64,000 nucleotides of DNA from Roseivivax halodurans JCM 10272 (GCF_000521785.1 NZ_JALZ01000009.1:1-64000), one strand, 5' to 3'; shown: positions 8,587-21,148, counted from the first letter of the stretch. Numbers and translations: made by a program. Notes: generated by a model not told the origin, from the sequence alone.

Positions 8587-9535
8587 TCTTGCCGTAGTCG
8601 CCGATATCGGCGGCACGAACACCCGCGTCGCCCTCGCCGAAGGGACCGCTGTCGATCCGTCCAGCATCGAACGCTTCCGGAACTCCGACCATTCGGGACT
8701 GCCCGAGGTGCTTGAGCGTTACCTGCGCAATCGCAACATATCGCCCGCGGCGGCCTGCGTCGCCATGGCCGGCCCGGTGCGCGACGGGATCGGCACGCTC
8801 ACGAATCTCGATTGGAGCGTCGACCGCGACGTCGTTGCCGAAGCGACCGGTGCCGGCATCGTCGCCGTGCTGAATGATCTGCAGGCGCAGGGTCACGCCG
8901 TCGACCATCTGACGGCCGACACCCTGACCGAGATCCTGCCGGGACAGACCGACCGCCCGCATGCGGCCAAGCTAGTCATCGGGGTTGGCACCGGCCTCAA
9001 CGCCGCCCCGGTCTTCCGCCTCGGCGGGCAGACGCTCGTGCCGCCGTCGGAATCGGGCCATGTCAGCCTGCCCGTCCACACCGAGGAAGAGTTGCGCCTG
9101 CGCGACTGGCTGGTCCGCGTGCACGGAACCGCCGGCGCCGAAGAGGCGCTCTCGGGACGCGGGTTCGAGCGTATCCACGCCTTTCTCTGCGAGGAGACCG
9201 GCGCATCTCCGCTCGACGCAGAGGCGATTATGGCAGCCTATGCCGCGGGAGATCCGCTGGCGCGCAGGGCCATGGAAATCTTCGCGCGGCTTCTCGGGCA
9301 AATGGCCGGCAACCTCGCCCTGACCCTCCTGCCCTTCGGCGGCATCTACATGTGCGGCGGCGTCGCGCGTCATTTCGGGCCTCACCTCGTTGATCTCGGC
9401 TTCGGCGAGGCGTTCCGCGACAAGGGGCGGTTCTCGGGCTTCATGGACCAGTTCTCGGTGCAGCTCGTCACCGACGATTACGCAGCGCTGACGGGGTCCG
9501 CCGCCCACCTCGCCGAGCGCATGGGGCAGGCCTGA
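8579..9535 (+). CDS. glk: Glucokinase
   Basis: A 318-residue ATP-dependent hexokinase of the bacterial Glk family that phosphorylates free glucose. The phosphate-1 motif VADIGGTNTRVAL is at the N-terminus and the second phosphate loop VIGVGTGLN in the middle. The sugar-contact segment reads SESGHVSLP where enterobacterial Glk has EGGH. The ATG at 8579 overlaps the end of the beta-glucosidase gene by 8 bases, indicating translational coupling. Length matches the family. It supplies glucose 6-phosphate to Pgm and the glycogen genes downstream. Confidence 0.92.
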   Translation: MPDLAVVADIGGTNTRVALAEGTAVDPSSIERFRNSDHSGLPEVLERYLRNRNISPAAACVAMAGPVRDGIGTLTNLDWSVDRDVVAEATGAGIVAVLNDLQAQGHAVDHLTADTLTEILPGQTDRPHAAKLVIGVGTGLNAAPVFRLGGQTLVPPSESGHVSLPVHTEEELRLRDWLVRVHGTAGAEEALSGRGFERIHAFLCEETGASPLDAEAIMAAYAAGDPLARRAMEIFARLLGQMAGNLALTLLPFGGIYMCGGVARHFGPHLVDLGFGEAFRDKGRFSGFMDQFSVQLVTDDYAALTGSAAHLAERMGQA

Positions 9536-9665
9536 GATCCTGCCCAACCTTCAGGCGAGCGGCACATTCCATGGCTTTTTCGGCATACGACGCTTGCCAA
9601 ACGCGCGCGTTCACGCTTGATGACGGAGGGGAGGAGGTTCCGCCGGCCATCCAAAGGAGCTCGAC

Positions 9666-12062
9666 ATGAACATTGCCACGCTGCGCACCGTCTCGAGTGA
9701 CAATCTTCGCGACGCGATCCTGAGCCATCTGGCCTACAGCTTCGGCAAGACCCCCGAGGCGGCGCATCTCGAGGATTGGCGGATGGCGCTCTCCTATGCC
9801 GTACGCGACCGCATGGTCGAGGCGTGGTTCGACGCCACCCGGCGCACGTACGACGCGGGTGCAAAGCGGGTCTACTACCTCTCGATGGAATTCCTGATCG
9901 GGCGTCTCCTCGAGGACGGGATCGTGAACCTCCGTCTTGTCGATCAGGCCCGCGCGGCGCTGACCGAGCTCGGCCTCGACTACCACACCGTACTCGAGAA
10001 CGAGCCAGACGCCGCCCTCGGCAATGGCGGGCTCGGACGGCTGGCCGCGTGTTTCCTCGAATCCCTCTCGACGCTCGGCGTCCCGGCGATGGGCTACGGC
10101 ATCCGTTACGAGCACGGCCTCTTCCGCCAGTCCTTTGCGGACGGACGCCAGATGGAAGCGCCGGAGACCTGGCTGCTGCAACGCCACGCCTGGGAGTTCG
10201 AGCGTCCCGAGACGCGCTACACGATCGGCTTCGGCGGCGAGGTGCGCGACGAGGCCGGCAGAATGGTCTGGACCCCCGACGAACAGGTCTGCGCCGAGGC
10301 GTTCGATACGCCGATCGCAGGCTGGAAGGGCCGCTGGGTGAACACGCTCAGGCTCTGGTCTGCCCAGTCCGTACGTCCGTTCGACCTCGACAGCTTCAAC
10401 CGCGGCGATTTCGAAGGTGCCGCTCAGCCCGAGGCGCTCGCCCGCACGATCTCCCGCGTGCTCTATCCCGACGACACCACAGAGCAGGGAAAGAAACTGC
10501 GGCTGAAGCAGGAATTCTTCTTCACCGCGGCCGCGCTGCGCGACATCCTGCGCCGGTTCGACAGCGAATACAATGACGTCGCGCTCCTGCCCTCGAAGGT
10601 CGCCATCCAGCTCAACGACACGCACCCTGCGATCGCGGGTCCGGAACTGGTGCGGCTCCTCCACGACGAACGGGGCCTGCCTTTCGAGGAGGCGCAGAAA
10701 ATCGCGCAAGGCTGCCTCAATTACACCAACCACACGCTTCTGCCCGAAGCGCTGGAGAGCTGGAACGAGGGCATTTTCGGCCAGCTCCTGCCGCGCCATA
10801 TCCAGATCGTCGACCGGATCGACGACGCGCACGCCAAGGCGAACCCGTCGCGTGGATTCTCGATGCGCGCCAATCACCAGGTCAGGATGGGCGAGCTCAG
10901 CTTCGTGATGGCGAACCGCGTGAACGGCGTCTCGGCGCTGCATACCGGCCTGATGAAGGAAACCGTCTTCAAGGAGCTCCACCGGCTCCATCCGGAGCGG
11001 ATCGTGAACGAGACAAACGGCGTGACGCCGCGCCGGTGGCTCCTATCCTGCAACCCGCGCCTCTCGGGCCTCGTCTCCGAAACCATCGGATCCGGCTGGA
11101 TCGACGACCTCGAGAGCCTCTCGGACCTGGAACCCCATGTCGACGATGCCGGTTGGCGCGACCTCTTTGCTGCGGCGAAGCGGTCGAACAAGTCCGAACT
11201 CGCCGCATGGATGTCGGACACTCACGGCCTGCGGGTCGATCCCGCGGCCATGTTCGATGTGCAGATCAAGCGCATGCACGAATACAAGCGCCAGCACCTC
11301 AACATCCTCGAGGCGATCGCGCACTGGCAGGAGATCAAGGACGCCCCGAACGCCGAATGGACACCGCGGGTCAAGATCTTCGCCGGCAAGGCCGCGCCCG
11401 GCTACGTATTCGCCAAGGACATCATCCGCCTGATCAACGACGTCTCGTCCGTGCTGAATGCCGACGCAGAAACCTGTGACAAGTTGCAGGTGATCTTCCT
11501 GCCGAACTACAACGTCACCTTGGCTGAGCGGCTCATTCCCGCGGCCGATCTCTCCGAGCAGATATCGACGGCCGGCAAGGAAGCCTCCGGCACCGGCAAC
11601 ATGAAATTCGCCATGAACGGCGCGCCGACGATCGGCACACTCGACGGCGCCAACGTGGAAATCCGCGAACGCGTCGGCGCCGAGAACTTCTTTCTCTTCG
11701 GCATGACCGCGGAGGAGGTGGTTGCGCGGCGCGAGGTGGAGGGCCATGCGGCCAAGGCGATCGAGGCCGATCCGCGTCTTGCCCGGGCACTCGAGGCGAT
11801 CCGCAGCGGAATGTTCTCTCCGGATGAGCCCGACCGCTACCGCCACATCGTCGAGAACCTGTCCGGCCACGACTACTTCCTCGTCTCGTCGGACTTTACC
11901 GATTACTGGCGTGCCCAGCGCGAGGTGGATCGGGCCTACGCGGACGCGGCGAGCTGGACGCGGATGGCGGCGCTCAACACGGCGCGCTCCGGCTGGTTCT
12001 CGTCCGACCGGACCATCCGCGGTTACATGGCCGATATCTGGGACGCCAAGGGCCTGATCTGA
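9666..12062 (+). CDS. glgP: Glycogen phosphorylase
   Basis: A 798-residue GT35 enzyme that removes glucose 1-phosphate from the non-reducing ends of glycogen using pyridoxal phosphate. The cofactor-lysine region EASGTGNMKFAMNGAPTIG lies around residues 637-655, and the N-terminal half carries the phosphorylase active-site segment NGGLGRLAACFLESLSTLG. Start ATG 9666 has AAAGGAG at 6-base spacing. First gene of the glycogen run; 157 bases, with no clear terminator, separate it from glgB. Length is normal for bacterial GlgP. Confidence 0.96.
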   Translation: MNIATLRTVSSDNLRDAILSHLAYSFGKTPEAAHLEDWRMALSYAVRDRMVEAWFDATRRTYDAGAKRVYYLSMEFLIGRLLEDGIVNLRLVDQARAALTELGLDYHTVLENEPDAALGNGGLGRLAACFLESLSTLGVPAMGYGIRYEHGLFRQSFADGRQMEAPETWLLQRHAWEFERPETRYTIGFGGEVRDEAGRMVWTPDEQVCAEAFDTPIAGWKGRWVNTLRLWSAQSVRPFDLDSFNRGDFEGAAQPEALARTISRVLYPDDTTEQGKKLRLKQEFFFTAAALRDILRRFDSEYNDVALLPSKVAIQLNDTHPAIAGPELVRLLHDERGLPFEEAQKIAQGCLNYTNHTLLPEALESWNEGIFGQLLPRHIQIVDRIDDAHAKANPSRGFSMRANHQVRMGELSFVMANRVNGVSALHTGLMKETVFKELHRLHPERIVNETNGVTPRRWLLSCNPRLSGLVSETIGSGWIDDLESLSDLEPHVDDAGWRDLFAAAKRSNKSELAAWMSDTHGLRVDPAAMFDVQIKRMHEYKRQHLNILEAIAHWQEIKDAPNAEWTPRVKIFAGKAAPGYVFAKDIIRLINDVSSVLNADAETCDKLQVIFLPNYNVTLAERLIPAADLSEQISTAGKEASGTGNMKFAMNGAPTIGTLDGANVEIRERVGAENFFLFGMTAEEVVARREVEGHAAKAIEADPRLARALEAIRSGMFSPDEPDRYRHIVENLSGHDYFLVSSDFTDYWRAQREVDRAYADAASWTRMAALNTARSGWFSSDRTIRGYMADIWDAKGLI

Positions 12063-12219
12063 GCGCTACGGAGCGACGTTCACCCGGTGCAGGTAAAATG
12101 GGCACCGCGACTGACCGCCCTGCCCAACAAGGCTTCTCGGCGGCTGTGAAATCCGGCGAACGCCGCTCGAGGACAAAGCCGCTATTGAAGCACTCGGGCG
12201 GTCACCTAAGCTGATCGGC

Positions 12220-14406
12220 ATGACCGCAGCACCCGCACCAACCCCGCTCGACCTCCTGAAGCGCATTCCCGAGGGCACTTGCGACGACCCCTTCGCGGTA
12301 CTCGGCCCGAAAACGAAAGACGGCGAGCGCCACGTCACCGCTTTCGACCCCGGCGCATCGAAACTCTGGGCCGTCATCGGCACAACCGCGCATGCACTGG
12401 ACCCTGTGAAGGGCGCGCCCGGTGTATTCAGCGGTTCCGTTCCGGGTTCGGAGCCTTACGGGCTGCGCGGCGCGGATGCCGCGGGCGCGACCTGGGGCAT
12501 GGAAGATCCCTACCGGTTCGGCCCTGTGATGGGCGAGCTTGACGAGTATCTCCTCGGCGAAGGCACGCACAAACGGCTCTGGCAGGTGCTCGGCGCGCAT
12601 GTGATGCACCACGAGCAGGTCTGGGGCACGACTTTCGCCGTCTGGGCTCCGAACGCGCGGCGCGTGTCGGTCGTGGGCGAGTTCAATCTCTGGGACGGGC
12701 GCCGGCACGTCATGCGGCGGCGCGGGGCCACCGGGATCTGGGAGCTCTTCGTGCCGGGCATCGGTGAAGGCACGGTCTACAAATACGAGATCATCGGCGC
12801 GAGCGGAGATCCCCTGCCCCTGAAGGCCGATCCCGTCGGCTTCGGCTCCCAGCACCCCCCCAAGAACGCAAGCGTCGTTCGCGACATCTCCGGCTATGGC
12901 TGGCATGACGACGCGTGGATGGATGCGCGCGCGCAGCGCAACAGCCGCGAGGCCCCGATCTCGGTCTACGAGGTGCATCTCGGCAGTTGGACGCGAAAGG
13001 CGAACAACCGCCGCATGTCGTATGTCGAGGCGGCCGAGGAACTCGTCTCCTACGTACGCGACATGGGCTTCACGCATATCGAGTTGATGCCGATCAGCGA
13101 GTATCCTTTCGACGGCTCATGGGGTTATCAGCCGGTCGGTCTCTTCGCACCAACCGTGCGGCACGGACCTCCCCACGAGTTCCGCGATCTCGTCGATGCA
13201 GCGCACCGGGCCGGCATCGGGATCCTTCTCGACTGGGTGCCTGGGCACTTCCCGGTTGACCCGCACGGGCTCGGACAATTCGACGGCACGGCGCTCTACG
13301 AGCATGCCGATCCGCGCGAGGGCTTCCATCAGGACTGGAACACGCTGATCTACAATTACGGGCGCCGCGAGGTGCAGAACTACCTGACCTCGAACGCGCT
13401 CTACTGGCTCGAGGAGTACCACGCCGACGGGCTGCGCGTGGATGCGGTCGCCTCGATGCTCTACCGCGACTATTCGCGCAAGGACGGCGAGTGGGTGCCC
13501 AACAAGGACGGCGGTCGCGAAAATTACGAGGCGATCGAACTGCTGCGCACCATGAACACGCAGAGCTATGGCGAGGTGCCGGGGATCATGACGGTTGCCG
13601 AGGAATCGACGTCCTATCCCAAGGTTTCGCGCCCGGTGCATGACGGCGGCCTTGGGTTCGGCTTCAAGTGGAACATGGGCTGGATGAACGACACGCTGGA
13701 ATACATGAAGGAGGACCCCGCCCATCGCAAACATCACCACGGCAAGATGACGTTCGGGCTGACCTATGCCTTCTCGGAGAACTTCGTTCTGCCGATCAGC
13801 CACGACGAGGTGGTGCACGGCAAGGGCACGATGCTCACGAGGATGCCGGGCAACGATTGGGAGCAGTTTGCGAACCTGCGGGCCTATTACGCGTTCATGT
13901 GGGGGCATCCGGGCAAGAAGCTGCTCTTCATGGGACAGGAATTTGCGCAGGCGCATGAATGGAACTACGAGACCTCGCTCGACTGGACCATGGCGTCGCT
14001 CCCCCGCCACGCAGGCGTGCAGGCACTGGTGCGCGACCTGAACCGCCTCTACGCCGAGACCCCCGCTCTCCATGTCCGCGATTGCGATCCCGATGGCTTT
14101 CAATGGATCGAGGCGGACGATGCGGAGAGATCGATCTTCGCCTGGATCCGGCGCGGCAATCCCGGTGACGCGGAAGTCGTCGTGCTGTGCAACTTCACGC
14201 CGTTCGAGCAGAACGGCTATCTCGCAGGGCTGCCGACAGCGGGCCGCTGGCGCGAGGTGCTGAACACCGACGCCGCAACATACGGCGGTAGCGGGCGCGG
14301 CAACGACGGAGCGGTGCTGGCGAAGCCGGAGCCATCCCATGGCCAGGCGGCATCCGCGAGAGTGGTGATCCCCCCACTCGCCGCGATCTATCTGGTCAAG
14401 GAGTGA
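12220..14406 (+). CDS. glgB: 1,4-alpha-glucan branching enzyme
   Basis: A 728-residue GH13 transferase that creates alpha-1,6 branches in glycogen. An N-terminal extension of about 110 residues and a CBM48 module (WGTTFAVWAPNARRVSVVG) precede the TIM barrel. Catalytic motifs are LRVDAVASM near 407 (nucleophile Asp), VAEEST near 460 (acid/base Glu) and SHDEVVHGKGTM near 526, all diagnostic of GlgB. The ribosome site is weak. Followed after about 100 bases by glgC. Confidence 0.96.
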   Translation: MTAAPAPTPLDLLKRIPEGTCDDPFAVLGPKTKDGERHVTAFDPGASKLWAVIGTTAHALDPVKGAPGVFSGSVPGSEPYGLRGADAAGATWGMEDPYRFGPVMGELDEYLLGEGTHKRLWQVLGAHVMHHEQVWGTTFAVWAPNARRVSVVGEFNLWDGRRHVMRRRGATGIWELFVPGIGEGTVYKYEIIGASGDPLPLKADPVGFGSQHPPKNASVVRDISGYGWHDDAWMDARAQRNSREAPISVYEVHLGSWTRKANNRRMSYVEAAEELVSYVRDMGFTHIELMPISEYPFDGSWGYQPVGLFAPTVRHGPPHEFRDLVDAAHRAGIGILLDWVPGHFPVDPHGLGQFDGTALYEHADPREGFHQDWNTLIYNYGRREVQNYLTSNALYWLEEYHADGLRVDAVASMLYRDYSRKDGEWVPNKDGGRENYEAIELLRTMNTQSYGEVPGIMTVAEESTSYPKVSRPVHDGGLGFGFKWNMGWMNDTLEYMKEDPAHRKHHHGKMTFGLTYAFSENFVLPISHDEVVHGKGTMLTRMPGNDWEQFANLRAYYAFMWGHPGKKLLFMGQEFAQAHEWNYETSLDWTMASLPRHAGVQALVRDLNRLYAETPALHVRDCDPDGFQWIEADDAERSIFAWIRRGNPGDAEVVVLCNFTPFEQNGYLAGLPTAGRWREVLNTDAATYGGSGRGNDGAVLAKPEPSHGQAASARVVIPPLAAIYLVKE

Positions 14407-14507
14407 GTGCTCAGTCGGATGCTGCGGCTCGTCTATGCCCCTAGCCGGACGCTGCACCGCCTGCCACAGTCCGGAAGCCGTACCGAAAAATTCAAGGGAG
14501 AAGAGAC

Positions 14508-15770
14508 ATGCCGGCCATCACGCGTCTTTCGCAGCGATCCATGGCGTTCGTACTGGCCGGGGGGCGCGGTTCGCGCCTGCGGGAGCTGACCGACCGGCGG
14601 GTCAAACCCGCAGTCTATTTCGGTGGCAAGACGCGGATCATCGACTTCGCCCTCTCGAACGCGATGAACTCGGGCATCCGCAAGATGGCGATCGCGACGC
14701 AGTACAAGGCGCATTCCCTCATCCGTCATTGCCAGCGGGGCTGGAACTTCTTCCGGGCCGAGCGCAACGAATTCCTCGACATCCTTCCGGCGTCGCAGCG
14801 AATGAACGACCAGAACTGGTATCGCGGCACGGCCGATGCCGTCGCGCAGAACATCGACATCGTCGACAGCTACGGCGTCGACTACGTGCTCATCCTCGCC
14901 GGCGACCACATCTACAAGATGGATTACGAGCTGATGATCGAGCACCACGTAGAAAGCGGTGCCGACGTCACCATCGGCTGCCTGACGGTGCCGCGCGCCG
15001 AGGCCTCGGCCTTCGGCGTGATGGCGGTGGACGACAAGGACGTGATCACCTCGTTCCTCGAAAAGCCCGCCGATCCGCCGGGGACGCCGGACGATCCGGA
15101 CGTCACGCTCGCCTCGATGGGGATCTACGTCTTCAAGTGGGACCTCCTGCGCGACATGCTGGTTCGCGACATGGACGATCCGAATTCGAGCCACGATTTC
15201 GGCAACGACCTGATCCCTGAGCTCGTCAAGAACGGCAAGGCGCAAGCGCACCGCTTCACCGACAGCTGCGTGCGCGCCAGCAACGAGGCTCCGGCCTACT
15301 GGCGCGACGTCGGCACCGTGGACGCGTTCTGGAAGGCGAATCTCGACCTGACGAATTTCGCCCCGGATCTCGATCTCTGGGACCGCAACTGGCCAATATG
15401 GTCCTATTCCGAGAACGTGCCGCCGGCTAAATTCATTCACGACGAAGAAGATCGCCGCGGGCTGGCCGTGTCTTCACTCGTATCCGGCGGCTGCATCGTA
15501 TCCGGCACCGAGATCCGGGAATCTCTGCTGTTCACCATGGTCCACACCAACTCGTTCTCTTCCCTCGAACGGGCGGTGGTGCTGCCGCGGGTCTACGTCT
15601 CGCGTCATGCGCGTCTGAAGAACGTGGTGATCGACCGCGGGGTACATATTCCCGAAGGCCTCGTGGTCGGCGAGGATCCCGAGGAGGACGCCAAGTGGTT
15701 CCGCGTCACAAGCGGTGGTGTCACACTCATCACCCAGGCCATGCTCGATGCCCGCGAGGCATCGCTCTGA
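14508..15770 (+). CDS. glgC: Glucose-1-phosphate adenylyltransferase
   Basis: A 420-residue ADP-glucose pyrophosphorylase, the committed step of glycogen synthesis. The nucleotide loop LAGGRGSRL is at residues 17-24, followed by [20 protein letters not shown]. The C-terminal part ([18 protein letters not shown]) is the left-handed beta-helix with the allosteric sites. A strong ribosome site AAGGGAGAAG precedes the start. The stop codon shares one base with the glgA start (TGATG), so the two enzymes acting on ADP-glucose are translationally coupled. Confidence 0.96.
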   Translation: MPAITRLSQRSMAFVLAGGRGSRLRELTDRRVKPAVYFGGKTRIIDFALSNAMNSGIRKMAIATQYKAHSLIRHCQRGWNFFRAERNEFLDILPASQRMNDQNWYRGTADAVAQNIDIVDSYGVDYVLILAGDHIYKMDYELMIEHHVESGADVTIGCLTVPRAEASAFGVMAVDDKDVITSFLEKPADPPGTPDDPDVTLASMGIYVFKWDLLRDMLVRDMDDPNSSHDFGNDLIPELVKNGKAQAHRFTDSCVRASNEAPAYWRDVGTVDAFWKANLDLTNFAPDLDLWDRNWPIWSYSENVPPAKFIHDEEDRRGLAVSSLVSGGCIVSGTEIRESLLFTMVHTNSFSSLERAVVLPRVYVSRHARLKNVVIDRGVHIPEGLVVGEDPEEDAKWFRVTSGGVTLITQAMLDAREASL

Positions 15771-17167
15771 TGCGAGTTCTGTCCGTCGCCTCGGAATGCG
15801 TGCCGCTGATCAAGACCGGAGGCCTCGCCGATGTGGCGGGCGCCCTGCCCGGCGCGCTTGCGGAATGCGGGATCGACATGCGCACGCTTCTGCCGGGATA
15901 TCCCCCGGTCATAGCAGCGGCACAGGGGACGGAGCACGATATCGGTGCGCTCTTCGGCGGCCCGGCGCGGATCGTCGAAGGTCGCCTGGGCGATACGGTT
16001 CTCTACGTGCTCGACGCCCCACATCTCTTCGACCGCGCGGGAGGGATATATCTCGGCCCCGACGGGAGGGACTGGCCGGACAATGCGGAGCGCTTCGCCG
16101 CGCTGTCCTATGCCGCCGCACGGATCGGGGCCGAAGGTGCGATGGGCTGGACGCCCGACCTCCTGCATCTCCACGACTGGCAGGCCGGATTGACGCCAGT
16201 CTACCTGCACCAGCTCGACGCCGCCCCCATGAAGACGCTCATCACGGTGCACAATATCGCGTTCCAGGGTCTCGCGCCGGCCGGGAAGCTGGAGCTGCTC
16301 GGGCTGCCGGACAGCGGGTTCACCTCCGAAGGCTTCGAATACTGGGGCCAGATCAGCGCGCTGAAGGCCGGGCTTGTCTATTCGGACGCGATCAGTACCG
16401 TCAGCGCCACCTATGCAACGGAGCTGCTGACGCCGGAATACGGCATGGGTCTCGACGGCGTGCTGCGCTCGCGACGGGCGGACCTGCACGGCATCCTCAA
16501 CGGGATCGACGGAACGTCTTGGCTGCCGCCCTACAAGTCGCCGCGCGGCAAGGCCAAGCACAAGGCCGCGCTGCGCCAGGAGTTCGGCCTGCCGGAGGCG
16601 GAGGGCCCCCTCTGCATCGTCATCTCCCGGCTGACGGAGCAGAAAGGGCTCGACCTCCTGCTCGAGGCGCTTCCGGACCTCATCGAGGCCGGCGGGCAGC
16701 TTGCTCTGCTCGGGTCAGGCGATCCGCAGCTCGAAGCCGCCTTCAGGAAAGCCGCGGGCGATCCAAACGTCTCGGTCCGCATAGGTTATGACGAGCCGCT
16801 CTCGCGGCGGATGATGTCCGGGGCCGACGCGATCCTCGTTCCGTCGCGGTTCGAACCATGCGGCCTCACGCAGCTTTACGGCCTGCGCTACGGAACCCTG
16901 CCGGTCGTTGCTCTGACCGGCGGGCTCGCCGATACGGTGATCAATGCCAGCCCGGCGGCGCTTGCCGCAGGCTGCGCGACGGGCTTGCAATTCCACCCGG
17001 TGACGGCGGACGCCTTACGCATCACCCTCGCTCGGCTCTCGTCCCTCTGGCAGGATCAACCGGTCTGGCAAAGGATGATGCGCAACGCTATGGCACATCC
17101 TGTGGGCTGGGATCAGTCCGCCCGCGCCTATGCCGATCTCTACGAGAGCATCGTATCGCGTCCATGA
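15770..17167 (+). CDS. glgA: Glycogen synthase (ADP-glucose)
   Basis: A 465-residue GT5 glycosyltransferase that extends alpha-1,4-glucan chains from ADP-glucose. The ADP-glucose-binding motif KTGGLADVAGALPGAL is at residues 15-30, and the C-terminal nucleotide/phosphate region PSRFEPCGLTQLYGLRYG is intact. The frame is open upstream to 15695, but ATG at 15770 gives the standard family start MRVLSVASE. It overlaps glgC by one base and glgX by four bases (ATGA). Confidence 0.96.
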   Translation: MRVLSVASECVPLIKTGGLADVAGALPGALAECGIDMRTLLPGYPPVIAAAQGTEHDIGALFGGPARIVEGRLGDTVLYVLDAPHLFDRAGGIYLGPDGRDWPDNAERFAALSYAAARIGAEGAMGWTPDLLHLHDWQAGLTPVYLHQLDAAPMKTLITVHNIAFQGLAPAGKLELLGLPDSGFTSEGFEYWGQISALKAGLVYSDAISTVSATYATELLTPEYGMGLDGVLRSRRADLHGILNGIDGTSWLPPYKSPRGKAKHKAALRQEFGLPEAEGPLCIVISRLTEQKGLDLLLEALPDLIEAGGQLALLGSGDPQLEAAFRKAAGDPNVSVRIGYDEPLSRRMMSGADAILVPSRFEPCGLTQLYGLRYGTLPVVALTGGLADTVINASPAALAAGCATGLQFHPVTADALRITLARLSSLWQDQPVWQRMMRNAMAHPVGWDQSARAYADLYESIVSRP

Positions 17168-19257
17168 GTATCCATCCGAGCCCCGGTCCAGGCCGGGCGA
17201 CCCCACTCGGCGCAACCTTCGACGGGGCGGGCGTCAACTTCGCGGTCTTCTCGCAGAACGCCACCCGCCTCTCCCTTTGCCTCTTTTCCGACGACGGTGC
17301 GACCGAGACCGCCCGCATCCCTCTGCCCGAGCGCGACGGCGATGTCTGGCACGGATACCTGTCTGGCGTCCGGCCAGGCCAACTCTACGGCTACCGCGCC
17401 GAGGGTCCCTACGCGCCCGAGGAGGGGCACAGGTTCAATCCGCACAAACTACTGATCGACCCCTATGCCAAACGCCTGACTGGACATCTGATCTGGCATG
17501 ACAGCGTCTACGGCTACACGGTGGGTGACCCGGAGGCCGATCCCTCCTTCGACACGAGGGACTCGGCGCCTTACGTTCCGAAATGTGTGGTCGAGGATCC
17601 GTGCTTCGACTGGGGTCGCACCCGTCGCCCCGAGACCGAGATGCAGGACAGCATCATCTACGAAGCGCATGTGAAAGGTCTGACCGAGCGCTTTCCGGGA
17701 CCCGAGCCAAAGGGCGGCTTTCTCGCTCTCGCCTCGGACCCTATGCTCGATCACCTGACCGGTCTCGGCGTCACGGCGGTGGAGCTCCTGCCGGTCCATG
17801 CCTTCGTCAACGACCGTTTCCTCGTCGAGAAAGGCCTCACGAATTACTGGGGCTACCAGTCGATCGGCTTCTTCGCGCCCGATCCGCGCTACCTGACCGA
17901 AGGCCGGCTCTGGGAGTTCCAGTACATGGTTGCGCGCCTGCACGCGGCCGGGATCGAGGTCATCCTCGATGTCGTCTACAACCACACCGGCGAAAGCGAC
18001 GAGACCGGACCGACGCTCTGCTTCCGCGGGCTCGACAACAAGGCCTATTACCGTCTGAACCCGGACGATCCCCGGCGCTACGTGAACGTCACCGGCACCG
18101 GCAACACCATCAACACGCGCCATCCAATGGTGCTGCGCATGATCATGGACAGCTTGCGGTACTGGGTCGAGATGATGGGCGTCGACGGATTCCGCTTCGA
18201 TCTCTGCGCCACGCTCGGGCGCACCGACGAGGGCTTCGATCCTGATGCGGCCTTCTTCGATGCGATCCGGCAGGATCCGGTCCTTGCAGACGTAAAGTTG
18301 ATCGCAGAGCCGTGGGACATCGGCCCGGGCGGATACCAGGTCGGTGCCTTCCCGCCGCCATTCGCCGAATGGAACGACAAGTTCCGCGACGACGTCCGCG
18401 GCTACTGGAAGGGTGACCCGGGCACCACGGCTGCGCTTGCCGCCCGCATCACGGGCTCGGCCCTCCAATTCGACCATTCCGGGCGCCCCGCCACCACGTC
18501 GGTAAACCTCGTGACGGCGCATGACGGCTACACTCTCGCGGACGTCACCTCTTACGAGAGGCGTCACAACGAGGGCAACGGCGAGGGCAACCGCGACGGT
18601 CACGGCGACAACCACTCGGACAATTTCGGCGTCGAGGGGCCGACCGACGATCCGGACATCAAGGCGGCACGGGCCCAACGGCGGCGGAACATGCTGGCGA
18701 CGCTCCTGCTGAGTCAGGGAACGCCGATGCTGCTCGCCGGTGACGAAATCGGAAACACGCAAAGCGGCAACAACAACGCCTATTGCCAGGATAACGAGAT
18801 CGGCTGGCTCGACTGGGACGCGGCCGACCGGGATCTCCTCGCCTTCACCAAGCGCCTGATCACCTTCCGGAAGGCGCACCCGATCCTCCGGCAGAAACGG
18901 TTCCTCCACGCGCGCGAGCGCATGGTGGACGGGACATGCGATCTTTTCTGGTGGCGCGAGGATGGCGCCGAGATGGAGGACGCCGACTGGGAGGACCCCG
19001 ACCGCCGTCTCGTCTGCGCCGAGATGCGCATGGCCAGCGGCACACCCCCATACGCCCAGCGCGAGGAAGCGCTTCTGGTGGCCTTCAACTCGGGAGAGGC
19101 GCTCGATCTCACCCTGCCCGAGCCACCCCAGGATTTCGTCTGGGTCCGCCATATCGACACGAGCGACCCCGCGGCCGCCTACGAGATCGTTGGCGGGGCG
19201 ATCCGCGTCAATGCTGGCAGCACGATGGTCCTCGTGCTGGAGCGCGCCGATGGCTGA
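17164..19257 (+). CDS. glgX: Glycogen debranching enzyme
   Basis: A 697-residue GH13 isoamylase-type enzyme that cleaves alpha-1,6 branches left by glycogen phosphorylase. CBM48-like N-terminus (PLGATFDGAGVNFAVFSQNA), then barrel motifs DVVYNHTGES, GFRFDLCATLGR near 342 (nucleophile), LIAEPWDIGPGGYQ near 380 (acid/base) and TAHDGYTLAD near 451. The start is fixed by the ATGA overlap with glgA. The 135 bases between its stop and pgm show no gene or clear signal. Confidence 0.95.
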   Translation: MSIHPSPGPGRATPLGATFDGAGVNFAVFSQNATRLSLCLFSDDGATETARIPLPERDGDVWHGYLSGVRPGQLYGYRAEGPYAPEEGHRFNPHKLLIDPYAKRLTGHLIWHDSVYGYTVGDPEADPSFDTRDSAPYVPKCVVEDPCFDWGRTRRPETEMQDSIIYEAHVKGLTERFPGPEPKGGFLALASDPMLDHLTGLGVTAVELLPVHAFVNDRFLVEKGLTNYWGYQSIGFFAPDPRYLTEGRLWEFQYMVARLHAAGIEVILDVVYNHTGESDETGPTLCFRGLDNKAYYRLNPDDPRRYVNVTGTGNTINTRHPMVLRMIMDSLRYWVEMMGVDGFRFDLCATLGRTDEGFDPDAAFFDAIRQDPVLADVKLIAEPWDIGPGGYQVGAFPPPFAEWNDKFRDDVRGYWKGDPGTTAALAARITGSALQFDHSGRPATTSVNLVTAHDGYTLADVTSYERRHNEGNGEGNRDGHGDNHSDNFGVEGPTDDPDIKAARAQRRRNMLATLLLSQGTPMLLAGDEIGNTQSGNNNAYCQDNEIGWLDWDAADRDLLAFTKRLITFRKAHPILRQKRFLHARERMVDGTCDLFWWREDGAEMEDADWEDPDRRLVCAEMRMASGTPPYAQREEALLVAFNSGEALDLTLPEPPQDFVWVRHIDTSDPAAAYEIVGGAIRVNAGSTMVLVLERADG

Positions 19258-21024
<1,767 letters not shown>

Positions 21025-21031
21025 TCCCTGC

Positions 21032-21070
21032 CGCAGGCGCGGGCAAAGTGCGAATTTGCCCGCGCCTGCG
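21032..21070 (+). terminator. 16-bp hairpin after pgm
   Basis: A perfect 16-bp inverted repeat (21032-21047 with 21055-21070) with a 7-base loop, starting seven bases after the pgm stop. The stem ends in AAA/TTT at the loop side and no T-tract follows on the plus strand, so it is terminator-like but atypical. It probably marks the 3' end or a processing point of the glgP-pgm transcript. Confidence 0.6.
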
Positions 21071-21148
21071 AAGCCGTGACCGGGAGCTGACCTTGCCGGC
21101 CGGGACATGCCGCGTAGGTTCCCTCCGACAGCCGAACGAGGAGAGACC

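Noticed and set aside
14433-15440. A 335-residue minus-strand frame opposite glgC
   Set aside because: Antisense shadow of a complete, motif-bearing glgC; no ribosome site or domain.
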